Assembly: GCA_023512835.1 (NCBI GenBank)
Contig: CM042087.1
Span: forward strand, 56,182,397-56,246,396
Reading direction: 5' to 3'
From: Taxillus chinensis
Lineage: Eukaryota; Streptophyta; Magnoliopsida; Santalales; Loranthaceae
DNA length: 64,000 nucleotides
Part shown: in pieces, positions 10,266 to 21,205 of the stretch
How the letters are laid out: each line of letters opens with the position of its first letter
How positions within the stretch are numbered: the first letter of the stretch is position 1
Translations under genes and position numbers: made by a program
The notes under the pieces: model-generated
The model's database searches: none
What the model saw: the letters and a program-made list of their open reading frames with translations, nothing else
What the model was told of the DNA's origin: nothing

Positions 10266-11010
10266 GGTTGACCATTGACCATTGACCGTTGACCTGCCGA
10301 CACTGCGACCCGTTGACTTTCGAAGCCTCGAAGCCCCGAAGCCTCGAAGCCTCGAAGCCCCGAAGCCTCGAAGCCCCGAAGCCTCGAAGCCTCGAAGCCC
10401 CGAAGCCTCGAAGCCCCGAAGCTCGAAGCCCCGAAGCCTCGAAGCCCTGAAGCCTCGAAGCCTCGAAGCCTCGAAGCCCCGAAGCATCGAAGCCTCGAAG
10501 CATCGAAGCCTCGGAGCCTCGAAGCCTCGAAGCCTCGCTGCCGACAGTCCGACCTTCGATCCGCGGTACCCATACGCCTTCCACCTTCGACCCTCGAAGC
10601 CTTGAAGCCTCGCTGCCAACACTTCGACCTTCGATCCGCGGTACCCGTACGCCTTCCACCTTCGACCCTCGAAGCCTCGAAGCCCCGCTGCCGACACTCC
10701 AACCTTCGACCCTTCGACCCTTGACCCTGCGATGCCTTGACCTGCGAACCTTCGAACCTTGACCTACGACCCACGGACCCTCGAAGCCTGTCAACCTCCG
10801 ACCTTCGACCCTTCAACCCGTTGACCGTTGACCTTCGACTTGCCGACACTTCGACCTGTTGACCATTGACTTTCGCCCCACCGAAATTTCGACCCATCGC
10901 AGCTTCGACCCTGCCGACACTTCGACCTTCGAACCTTGACCTGCAATACCAGTAAGTGTTCGGCCCGTTGACTGTTGACCTTCGACCTGCCGACACTTCG
11001 ACCCGTTGAC
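10266..11010 (+). promoter_or_regulatory. cluster of TTGAC (W-box core) motifs in Ogre1 LTR
   Basis: TTGACC/TTGACT/TTGACG cores are unusually dense. Five occur within about 55 bases at 10266-10320, and more lie at 10735-10770, 10820-10870 and 10930-11010. TTGAC[CT] is the WRKY factor binding core in plants, so a stress-responsive enhancer is conceivable. Part of the density comes from the low-complexity TTGACC/TTCGACC repeat. A regulatory role is inference only. I could not place the transcription start. Confidence 0.35.
10321..10537. repeat. 8-bp tandem array (cgaagcct/cgaagccc) in Ogre1 5' LTR
   Basis: About 27 octamers of CGAAGCCT, CGAAGCCC or CGAAGCAT run head to tail. Because the period is 8, all three reverse frames stay open with a repeating Gly-Phe-Glu-Ala-Ser-Arg-Leu-Arg type pattern. 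This explains the long spurious ORFs. The 3' LTR has a similar array of different composition at 25444-25662. One CpG per unit suggests heavy methylation. Confidence 0.93.
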
Positions 11011-13199
11011 CGTTGACTTTTGCCCCACTGAAATTCGACCCACCGAAGCTTCGACCCTGCCGACACTTCGACCCTGCTGACGCTCCGACCTGCCGACATT
11101 TCAAACCTCCGACCCTGTTTTTTTTGCCTTCACTGATTTTTCTCGCTGACTTCCTCGCTGGCTTATTTTTCTCGCTGGCTTCACGAGACCCGTCTTCTGC
11201 GCTAGCCACCTAACAAAGAATGACTCACCAACCTGTCAACCACATATGCTGCTAAAATACAACTTCAAAAAGGCAATCACGAGCTCCCCTGTTTCCCGCA
11301 CAAGCTGTCCACCAGACAAAATACAAAATCTGCAATTAAAAAACGCTGCCTTCATAATAGAGCATTAAATGCAGCAATTAATGAGAATCCAGCCAAAAAC
11401 TTTCTGCAGCCCTTAAGATGCAGTCTTCAGCCCCTGCGCACAGAGAGTTCGGAGGTGGATTGAAAGGAGAGAGCCTGTTTTTCATTGAAGAGAGCGATTA
11501 AAAAGGGAGGAGGACCCAAAAAAGGAAAAGAGAGAGAAAAAAGAAGAGCCATCATCGTGAGGGAGATCAACCGAGACATCAAAAAAAAGAGGCCCCAGCA
11601 TCATCCCAACGCAAACAGAGAGAGAAAAGAAAGAAAAACAGAGAGTTCAAACAAGAAAGGAGAGATAAGAAAAGAAGAGGTGCGGCAGAGAAAAAAAGAG
11701 GAAGAGTGCAGTCCCAAAACAAAAAAAAAAAGCAGAGATCACACCCAGAAAGAGAGGACGTCCTGCAGGAAAGAGAGATAAAAGAAAGAACGCCCAGATT
11801 TGCTGCCATTCCATCTCAAATTCGGCCAACTCCTGCCTCCCCCCCCAAAAAAAAAAAAAACAACAAACATCCCATCCGAATTCTTTTTCTTTCCTTTTCT
11901 TCTCACTTCTCTCTTCACTTTGCCAGCATTCATACATACACTCACCCCCATTCCAAACCTAGAAAGTCCGCAACATCATTATCAATTCCCCAATTTTATT
12001 TTCGTTCCCCTTTTTTTTTCCATATTTCCAGCAACAAATACCAAAAACAAAAAAAGAAGGTCCAGTCGTAGCCGTTGCCAGCAGGACCCTGTCTCTAGCC
12101 CAATTCCGACCGACTGCTCTTGGAGTTTCATCCACCCGTCAACGCCGCTGCTACAGGAATTTCAGGCTAGAGCTCGAGTCAGTTTATTTTTATTTTTTTA
12201 TTCTTTATTTTGATTTACTTTGTTCCACTTCACGCATCTGTATATTATTATATTGTTTTGTTTTGTGTTGCCTTAATACAGGGTTGTAATTTGTAATAGC
12301 AAGTAGTAAGAAAAAGAAAAAGAAAAAAAACAGAGAGCAAAGAAAAAAGGAGAGTGATATGAAAAAAAAAAGAAAAAAGGGAAGAAAGAGAGTGGTCTTA
12401 ATTGTTGTCATTCTTATTTATTTTTATTTTTTGAATGCCACTTGCACACACCTCACATTTATTTTGACAGTGCACCATAGTTAAAAATTCAAATATGTAT
12501 GTGTAGATTTAGTTTCAATTCTGTCAAAAAATGTGTTTTCCAAACAAAACAAAAAAAAAGCTTCAATGTTTTCAAACCAAAAATTAGTACTTCAATTTCC
12601 AAACAAAAAAAAAAAAAAAAAAAAAAACACAAAAAAAAAAACAAAAAAAATGAAGCAAAACAAAACAAAATGTTTTTCTCTACAAAATACAAAAAAAAAA
12701 AAAAAACAAATGTATGTTTTCTAAAAAACCAAAGGAAAAATTTTGTCTAGGACTTCAATTTCCAAAAGCAAAACCAAAAACCAAAACCAATCCCTAGGAT
12801 CTCATTCTCCACTTCAAACAAAAACCCAAAATTTTTAGGATTCCCTTTAGAAATTTAGGATAAATTCATCTTAATCATGACTTTAATAAATAACTTAGCT
12901 AAATAAAAATCATAGACTTTTTCGGGAACTTAACCCAGCTATGACAATACAAATAAAATAAAACCTCCTCCTCCTAAATTAGATACCGAAAGGGCGCTGT
13001 AGGGGTGCTAATCCTTCCCTACACGTAACCAACTCCCGAACCCATCTCTGATAACGCAGACCACACACTTAAGACTACTCAAAGTAGAGGGTATCCAATT
13101 GTACCCCAAAAACAGTTGGTGGCGACTCTAAATTTTCTCACCATTGGTTTAGTTTGAGCTCACCCCAAAAGGGCCCGGACGAAAACCAGTGATGACAGC

Positions 13200-13216
13200 T
13201 GGCGACTCCGGTGGGA
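13200..13216 (+). other. Ogre1 primer binding site
   Basis: TGGCGACTCCGGTGGGA lies two bases after the LTR end CA at 13197. Ogre elements typically use a PBS of this TGGCGACTC form, reported as complementary to tRNA-Arg. The tRNA identity is from family knowledge, not checked here. Confidence 0.8.
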
Positions 13217-13821
13217 CAAGATAAGAATGAACACTTTAGAGAGTTAGGTCTAGAACTAGGACTTAGGAGGTTATATTTAATTGTGCTGTTGTATATATTT
13301 AACTGTCATACTAAGTTATTTTTAGATACAATTGTGACTTATTTATTTTTAATACAGTTGTCGTTTAAACTGTGATTTACTTATACGCTTTAACTACCAT
13401 GATAGTTGTGATTTACTGCTTTCCATACTTGTCGCATTCATGCATAACCCTACACCCGGGTTTAGCACAATTTAGGTTAGCGAGGTTCAGTACGGTCCCC
13501 AGCGCGTCGATCATTATCCGCAATGGGGCCTCGGACTCCTCACTCAAGCTTGAGGTTCTTTTAAGGCACGTCCTTTTAAGATCCCCCTCCGGTAAATCCC
13601 ATGGTGTACGGAGCCCTCTATTGAGGAAGTTTGGGAACCAACGGATAAGATAGGGGTAGCAATAAAAGCCCATCAGGGGTATTGACCCACATTTTGTTTG
13701 CTCATTCCATGCCATGCTAACCTTTGTTTTGTAGGGTAGTCCTTAAGTCATCCCCTGCACATTTGACTGTCTTTACTATTGGTTTATTCTTTATCCTGAC
13801 TTGTCATCCTAACCCATCATC
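13217..13821 (+). other. Ogre1 untranslated leader
   Basis: This noncoding leader lies between the PBS and ORF1. The block at about 13450-13640 is also present in Ogre2 (47520-47720), so it is conserved between two Ogre families and may hold packaging or translation signals. No gene is seen. Confidence 0.6.
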
Positions 13822-15296
13822 ATGCATAACATGACATTCATCATTCATATAGGCATGACAACTTTCAGTCATCTCCTAAAAGGCCTTCAGGACAAGGAGA
13901 CTGTCACAGTAGTGGCCCAAGCATCAGGAGACATTCAACTTCGCCTTGGAGATTTCCCGTCAGGAGAGGCTTACAAGGCAGAACATGTTGTCATAGAAGA
14001 TCAGCTAGACTACACTAAGGAAGTACAGACAATATGGAGGCAATGGTCAGACGAAAGGAAAAGCATATACATACAACAGTTTGGGGATTTGCTCCATGTG
14101 ACCGAGCTACTGGCCGATAAGGATATGCTTGGGGCAGCCATATATTTCTGGGAACCTCGACGGCGGTGCTTCAACTTCAATGACCTAGATCTTGTTCCCA
14201 CAATAGAAGAATACGGAAGATTACCGGATATCCCCGTGGAAAACAAAATGAAAATCTATCTGCCAGGAGCCCAGAAGGTCATGCCGAAGGGCCTTGCTTG
14301 AGATTATGGGAAAGCCAGGGATGGGACTCACCGGCGGTCACAACTTACGGTGGGCGCGAATATCTCCCATGGGCAACAATCAAAGAGATAATACAAACTG
14401 TAACGAAAGCGGAGGCACACAAATTGCTTACACTAGCTATATATGGGCTAGTCATTTTCCCGAGGATACCGGCCCACATTGATGGGGCAATTGTAGATTT
14501 GGTCCAAAGGTGCTCAAAGGATGTGACCCTACTCCTGCTATCTTGGCCGAAACCATCCGATCTCTTACTTACCTAAGGAGTAAAGGCTCGGGACGGTTCA
14601 TGGGGTGCTTACCTCTCCTATGTACCTGGTTGCAAGGTCATTTCCCCGTAGTGTTCATCGTTTCCTGCTTGTTTATCAAGTACCAGCCACAACACTACTA
14701 GATATTCTGCTCGGCAAGTGGAGCCTACCAAAAGACTTTGTAAGCTAGAAAAAGAAGTTGGGGAACCTCACGAAGGCCGACATTACCTGGATCGCTCCTT
14801 GGATGCCGGTGGTCTCCATGACATATAGCTGCGGGGACTACAATTGGGTTCCACTTTTAGGCCCCCGGGGAGGAACCGCATATGCACCACCGCAGGTGGG
14901 AAGACAAGTGGGCGTCATCAGATTATTCCCGTGCTCTTTGGCATGGAAGAGTGTGACTTCACTTACAAGAGAACCATGCTCACAGAACAAGGCAAGAAGA
15001 TGTATGAAGCATGGTCCACACCACACAAGATTCAACCCAACAGTTCAAAACCTGGTGTTTTCCCAAAGATACATATCTTGGAGGGCACAACACAAGCCAC
15101 AGCTAACTTCAGACATGAAGGCTATCCTCCAGGAGAATCGGACTTTAAGGCAAAAAGATCCAGAGGCTAGAAGCATCTCTAGAAGGAACTCTTCAAAGGC
15201 TGCAGCTGAGGGAAAAACAGATCGCGACCATAATGAAGCAGCGGGAGGATGCAGGTGAACGACCACCCCAGAGAAAGATGCGCCGTGCTCCTTAGG
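13822..15296 (+). pseudogene. Ogre ORF1 (plant mobile/DUF7745-like), frameshifted
   Basis: The extra ORF that Ogre elements carry upstream of gag has an unknown function. The first 160 residues (13822-14301) contain FWEPRRRCFNFNDLDLVPTI, then EEYGRLPDIP, the hallmark block of plant DUF7745/plant-mobile-like proteins. Later blocks lie in other frames: AIYGLVIFPRIPAHIDGAI (14298-14576), AILAETIRSLTYLRSKGSGR (14510-14701), an APWMP...YNWVPLLGPRG block (14758-14900) and a coiled-coil tail ending at TAG near 15294. At least four frameshifts separate them. The DUF assignment is by recognition. Confidence 0.78.
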
Positions 15297-15445
15297 AGAT
15301 GACTGGAAGAATGCCTTAAGATCATGTAGTGATAGCTTTCATTTTACATGGCATTTCAGCTCTGTACGTTTGCATTGAGTGTTTATCTTGTGTGTTTTGT
15401 TTGCAATAAAGTTGTTTGTTTCTTTAACCCTCTGCATAGACATTC

Positions 15446-17750
15446 ATGCATACATGCATATCAAATGAAAAATCAAATAAAAGTTCCCTTGTACCCAGGT
15501 GGGTAGCAGCCTCCCTCCAGGATTGCGCACTCTTACAATCTCGGATCCCAGGCGCAATCAAATACCTCAACCGCGACCAATGGCGGAAGAAACAGAGAAA
15601 CGGACTCATGGGGTTGGAACAGTCACAACAAACCCTACAGGGGCAAATGTCCGCAATAATGGAAATGCTCACGAAATTGACTGAAGAAAGAGGAAGAATT
15701 CCGACCGGGGGAACTACCAATCACCATCAAGAGCAGGAACAGGAGGCTGTTCAGTCACCCAACCTGGCTCCAAGCTAGGCACCCACATACCATCCTGCTA
15801 TGGCACAACCTCCTACCCCAAATCAAACTCATTTCACTATGCCCGCACCAGGAAATGTAATGGAAGCGGTGGGTTCCTCGGCTCCTCGGAAAATATTGAG
15901 TCGCTCGCTCTACGCCGACTCGAGGAAAGATTGAAGGCCGTAGAAGGCATTGATGACTATGGTATGACTAGCCCACAAGATTTATGCTTAGTCCCTGGAG
16001 TGGTGCTTACCGCCAAAATTCAAAATGCCAGATTTTGAAAAGTTCAACGGGACACGATGTCCGAGGACACATCTGGCCATGTATTGTCAAAAGATGGCCG
16101 CTTATGCTGGTGAAGACAAGCTCCTCATGCATTGTTTCCAGGAAAGCCTAACTGGGGCATCCCTTCGCTGGTATTTTCAACTGAATGGAAACCGCATTAG
16201 GACATGGAAGGAATTAGCTACTTCCTTCTTGGCACAAGACAAACATGTCACCGAGCCGGCCTGGATCGACCGACCGTGAGTCTATGGAGAAGGGATCCGA
16301 AGAGAATTTCAAAGATTATGCACGAAGATGGAGAGAGGCAGCTGTGGAGGTCCAACCTCCCCTTACCGAAAGAGAACTCACTACTCTTTTTATCAACACA
16401 CTAAAAGGTGTCTACTATGAGAAGTTGATCGGTAACGTCTCCAACAGCTTTGTAGACTTGGTCGCATCCGGTGAACGAGTAGAAAGTGGAATTAAAGGTG
16501 GAACCACCAGCAGCAAAACGGTTTCAAAACGGTTTCAACCACCAGCAAAGAAGAAGGAAAATGAGAGCAACCTGGTATACCAAGCGCACCAGTCAATACA
16601 ACCAACATTCTACCAAGCGTCAGGGTGCTACAGAGGGGCACCGGTAGCTGCTTATGCTGTACCTACACCACCTCCCCAATTCATGCCATACATGCCGCAA
16701 GGAGGGGTTCCATTTCCATATCCAATGACACCTAATCCGTTTCAACCGAGAGCGCCATACCCAGAGCAACCAAGGCCAGCAAGTCAAGAAGGACCGGGAG
16801 CCTCATTCCAAGGACAGGGGCAACCAAGGGCCCAGACCCAGCAAGCAGGAGCGAATCAAGCTTCTCGCCGACCACGACAGGAGTTCGACCCGATCCCAAT
16901 GACATATGCCGAATTATATCCCAAGCTTTTAGAAGCAAGGATGGTAACTCCTATACCCTTGGGAGAAATAAAGACTCCTCCCCCGGCCTGGTATAAGCCA
17001 GATGCTAGATGTGAGTATCATGCAGGTGGAGCTGGACATGATATCGAGAATTGTATAACATTCAAAAGGAAGGTTCAGGCATTAAAGGATGCAAAATGGC
17101 TGGATTTCTCCGCACTGTCTGGGACGCCAAATGTGAACAGCAATCCTCTCCCAGAACACTCCAATAATGTTGCTAATATCGAAAATGAAGCACGGCTGGA
17201 AAGGATCTCCCAAGTACAAATGGAGAAAACACATTTGTTTACTCTGTTACAGGAACATGGCTATATACTTGCTAAAGACATGCCAAGGGCAGGAAAAGGA
17301 ATAGATGGGGAAAAACAATGCCCTTATCACAAGATGTCACGGGGACATGACATTGCAGAATGCACTGAGTTTTCCGAGGTGGTGCAAAAACTCATGGACC
17401 AAAGGATGATAGAATTCTCAAGAGGAGGAATGGACAACCAAAGCCACATGATCCAAGAAGATCATTCACACAAATCGTCATGGGTGCCAACACCCCTTGT
17501 CTTAACTGTTAAGGCTCCGGAGAACCCGTTACTGCCACATGGAATTAAGCCTCTCACTATCCATGCCTCAAGTCTCGTGCCAGACAAGGGGGAAAGGACC
17601 GAAATCCCACAACTACCGCATGGAATTGCACCCCTCACCATAGGTGTTCCTGCTCCTTTCCCCTATAAAACTGATAAAGCAGTCCCATGGAATTACAGTT
17701 GTGAAATAGTCCAGGGAGCCACCGCTATAAGCGAAAAAGAAGACCAGGAG
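15446..17750 (+). pseudogene. Ogre1 gag, frameshifted
   Basis: This is the capsid-nucleocapsid gene. It starts with a heptad segment (GLEQSQQTLQGQMSAIMEML, about 15607-15680) and a linker to 15900. The capsid core is PDFEKFNGTRCPRTHLAMYC (16028) to 16260, continuing after a frameshift as ENFKDYARRWREAAVEVQPP (16300). A Pro/Gln-rich stretch follows (16600-16870). Two histidine-containing zinc-knuckle-like motifs lie at about 17010-17060 (CEYHAGGAGHDIENC) and 17320-17365 (CPYHKMSRGHDIAEC), a pattern typical of Ogre gag. At least two indels (near 15990 and 16265) break the frame. A third near 17700-17750 separates it from PRO. Confidence 0.88.
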
Positions 17751-19052
17751 CGGTCGGGCTTACGCCCCTGAGATAGTTGACAAAGCAAGGAAAGAAAAAG
17801 CTGTAGAACAAGACATTGAACCTACACTGGAAGCAACAAAGAAGGGAACACCGATCACTGAAAAAGAAACCACAGAATTTCTGAAAGTCATGAGGCAGAG
17901 CGAGTATAATATTGTGGATCAATTAAGTCAGCAACCGGCTCGCATCTCCTTGCTCTCATTAATGATGGATTCCTAACCTCACCGGGAAGCACTGTTGAAG
18001 GTTCTAAGCCAAGCCTACGTTCCTCCAACCATCTCAGTCGCGAATGTGGATGGACTCACCAGTAACCTCATCCTGAATAACGTAATTAGCTTTGGAGATG
18101 ACGAGCTACCCCAAGAAGGAAAAGGGCACATAAAAGCTCTGCACATCACGGTCAAATGCAAGGAGCACACCATAGCCCGTGTACTTATTGACAACGGCTC
18201 AGCCTTGAACATCATGCCCTTGCATATACTGCAGCAACTTCCAATTGACACGTCCTATATGCGTCCCTGTACGATGAAGGCACGGGCATTCGATGGAGGA
18301 AAGCGTGACGTGGTGGGAACTCTGGATGTTCCACTCATGATTGGGCCAACTACTTTTACGGTGGAATTTCAAGTAATGGACATCACTCCATATTACAGCT
18401 GTTTGCTGGGAAGACCCTGGATCCACATGGCAGGGGCAGCTCCGTCCAGTCTCCACCAAAAGATGAAGTTTGTAATGGGGGACCAGCTCATCTGCATCTC
18501 TAGAGAGACAAGTTTCCTCGTCACCAAACCGGCATCAGTCCCTTATGTTGAAAGCAACGAAGATGTGCCAGAATGCTCCTATCGGGCTTTTGAGATGGTG
18601 AACGTCGCTTCAGCCCCAGACCATCATTTCTCGAAGGCAGCAAAAATGGTTGCAGCCACTATGATCAAACAGGGGTACAAACCGGGGCAAGGATTAGGCC
18701 TGACAGCTCAAGGGATTCAGAAACCCCTGACCATCCGAGAAAATACCGTAAAGTTTGGGCTAGGCTACGTCCCTACAAAAGCTGACAGACAGAGGGAAGC
18801 TATCAAGAAGAGAGAAGTCAGAATGGCAAGATTGCAGAAAAGGCCAGTACAAGAAGAAAGGAGAAGCTTTCCCCCTTTGAATGTTACATTCCGAAGTGGA
18901 GGGTTTATCCACAAGAGCCAACCTGAGCCCAAGACGGGGACTGTAGCCGTACTGGACATAAATGAGCATGCACCAAACGAGATGGTTCAGTTAGTGCGAG
19001 AGGATCCCAACCAGCCATTGAACAATTGGACCAGCCTGGACCTTCCCATAAT
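17751..19052 (+). pseudogene. Ogre1 aspartic protease with G-patch
   Basis: This exon follows the TRSGRAYAPE motif typical of the gag-PRO junction. A TAA at 17974-17976 interrupts the frame before KVLSQAYVPPTISV. The protease active site is D-N-G-S (Asp codon 18190-18192) in VLIDNGSALNIMP, with the flap/C-terminal block CLLGRPWIH at 18400. A G-patch-like motif (GYKPGQGLGL, about 18674-18705) follows, as known for Tat/Ogre elements. The frame reaches the intron donor at 19053; without splicing it would end at TAA 19054-19056. Protease matures Gag-Pol in particles. Confidence 0.88.
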
Positions 19053-19233
19053 GTAATGCTTACGAGTCACTGGGATTTAATGTATTCTATTTTAATGTAC
19101 TTTGAAGCTGTGAACATTTGTTTTTCCTTAAACCTTCTAATAAAATGTGTTTTTCAAATCTTTCATGGTGCATTCCATTCATCACATATGCATATCATAT
19201 TTGGTTAACAACTTGTCATTCTCTTATAAACAG
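19053..19233 (+). other. intron between PRO and RT of Ogre1
   Basis: The donor AT|GTAATG is at 19052/19053 and the acceptor TATAAACAG|GT at 19233/19234, giving a 181-base, T-rich intron. PRO ends with two bases of a codon at 19052. Joining to 19234 completes ATG and enters exactly the RT frame. Ogre elements are known for an intron at this position whose splicing fuses PRO to RT. The exact frame match makes these sites the best choice. Confidence 0.85.
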
Positions 19234-21205
19234 GTATCACAATGTCAATGAAAACATAGTATGCGAAAGCGAAACGAGATGCCAAAGGTTTGACCAAAGC
19301 CCAAACTGGGAGCAGCCCATGTTTGAAGCTGATGAGAATGAGATAGAAGAGACACCTGAGCTACCAGGGGAGATTATACGCCTATTGGAAAGGGAAGACC
19401 GTTTACCCGTCCCAAGTGAAGACCCAGTAGAAATAGTGAATTTGGGGACGACAGCCGAACCAAAAGAATTGAGGGTGGGGTCTTTGATAGCTACCGACAT
19501 CAGGAGGAAGTTAATCGAACTGTTGAGAAGCTACATCGACATTTTTGCATGGTCATACCAAGATATGCCCGGATTAGACATAGATATAGTGCAACATCAC
19601 ATACCCGTGAAGCCAGAGTGCAAGCCAGTACAGCAGAAATTGCGAAGAATGAGGCCAGAGATGATACTGAAGATTAAAGAAGAAGTTAAAAAGCAATGGG
19701 ATGCAGGTTTCCTAAGTGTCTCCCACTATCCAGAATGGGTCGCTAATGTTGTACCAATACCAAAGAAAGGAGGCAAAGTACGCATGTGTGTCGACTATAG
19801 AGATCTGAATTGGGCCAGTCCGAAAGACAACTTCCCGCTTCCTCATATTGATACCTTAGTAGATAATACGGCAAAACACGCCCTATTCTCATTCATGGAT
19901 GGTTTCTCGGGCTATAATCAAATTCGTATGGCCCCCAAACACAAAGAGAGGACCACATTCATGACACTTTGGGGCACCTTTTGCTATAACGTGATGCCTT
20001 TTGGCCTGACGAATGCAGGGGCAACCTATCAGCGAGCCATGGTGACCCTATTCCACGACATGATACATAAAGAAGTCGAGGTATATGTGGACGACATGAT
20101 AGCCAAATCTCGAAGCACTGAAGATCATATGGAAGTACTCCGCAAGCTCTTCAATAGGCTATGGAAATATCAACTGAAATTGAACCCCGAAAAGTGCACT
20201 TTCGGAGCCATGTTGGGAAAATTGTTGGGTTTCATTGTGAGCCAAAAAGGAGTGGAAATCGATCCAGATAAAGTTCGAGCTATCCAAGAGATGCCGCCAC
20301 CACGGACCATCAAGGAGGTTAGAGGATTCCTAGGGCAACTGAATTATATTGCCCGATTTATTTCTCAGCTGACAGCCACATGTGAACCCATTTTCAAGAC
20401 TTTACGAAAGAACAACCCAGAAATTTGGAATGACAAATGTCAAGAAGCTTTTGACAAGATCAAACAATATCTGTCTAATCCACCCATTTTGATCCCACCC
20501 AGACTGGATAGACCTCCGATCTTATACTTGACCGTTCAGGAGTCAGCGATGGGTTGTGTCTTGGGGCAACATGATTCTACAGGCAAGAAGGAGCAGGCCA
20601 TTTATTACCTCAGCAAGAAGTTCACCATTAATGAAGAAAACTACACGCCCTTGGAGAAGACGTGCTGTGCTCTTGTCTGGATAACGAGAAGATTGAGGCA
20701 ATACACCCTTTATCGTACTACTTGGCTGATTTCAAGGCATGATCCGCTCAAATATCTCTTGGAAAAACCATCCATTTCTGGAAGAATCGCCAAATGGCAG
20801 TTGATCCTATCGGAGTACGATATCATCTACGTACCTCAAAAAGCCATAAAAGGAAGTGTGATAGCCGACTATCTGGCAGATAGAGCGCTGGAGGACTTTG
20901 AGCCCATGACTATTGGCTTCCCGGATGAGCACATTAACATCATTTTGGCCGAAGTATCAGATATATGGACGATGTGGTTCGATGGAGCCTCTAGTCTCTT
21001 AGGTCACGGTGTTGGGGCCATCCTGATATCCCCAAAAGGCGAACATTTCCCCATGGCGGCAAAGCTAACCTTCCCTTGTACAAATAATGTGGCAGAGTAT
21101 GAGGCTTGTGTGATGGGACTTCAAGAAGCCATTCACAAAGGAATCAAAAAATTACGAGTGTTCGGTGATTCGGCACTCATTATTTTTCAAGTAAGGGGTG
21201 AATAG
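19234..21205 (+). pseudogene. Ogre1 reverse transcriptase, RNase H and second (archaeal-type) RNase H
   Basis: RT spans about 19600-20350, with CVDYRDLNWASPKD, FPLPHIDTLVD, FSFMDGFSGYNQI, MPFGLTNAGATYQRAM and the catalytic YVDD at 20084-20095. The gypsy RNase H follows (about 20500-20880, with LTVQESAMGCVLGQ and YTPLEKTCCALVW). A second RNase H begins with WFDGASSLLGHGVGAIL (about 20970) and contains the CTNNVAEYEACVMGL block. Two RNase H domains mark the Tat lineage. The frame is intact until TAG 21203-21205, where related elements have Trp. The integrase frame is the same, so one nonsense codon is the only break. Confidence 0.92.

Larger units (their letters stand above)
9764..13197 (+). 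repeat. Ogre1 5' LTR
   Basis: It is 3434 bp and matches the 3' LTR over its whole length. In order it contains an 8-bp tandem array (10321-10537), a TTGAC/TTCGACC-rich block (10266-11110), a purine-rich stretch (11480-11790), A-rich and T-rich tracts (11845-12740), and a conserved end with CCCAAAAACAGTTGGTGGCG (about 13107). About 110-170 bp between A-tracts near 11720-11865 are missing from the 3' LTR. The minus-strand ORFs through the arrays are products of the repeat, not genes. Confidence 0.95.

Noticed and set aside
10160..11209. Long minus-strand ORF (349 codons) and overlapping ORFs with Gly-Phe-Glu-Ala-Ser-Arg repeats
   Set aside because: They arise from the 8-bp tandem array, which has no stop in any reverse frame; all three frames are open and the same occurs in the other LTR (25371-26316).
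11485..12213. Lys/Arg-rich and Phe-rich ORFs (also 26525-27002 and 12499-12750)
   Set aside because: They are translations of purine-rich and A-tract DNA in the Ogre LTR with no domain and with indels between LTR copies.
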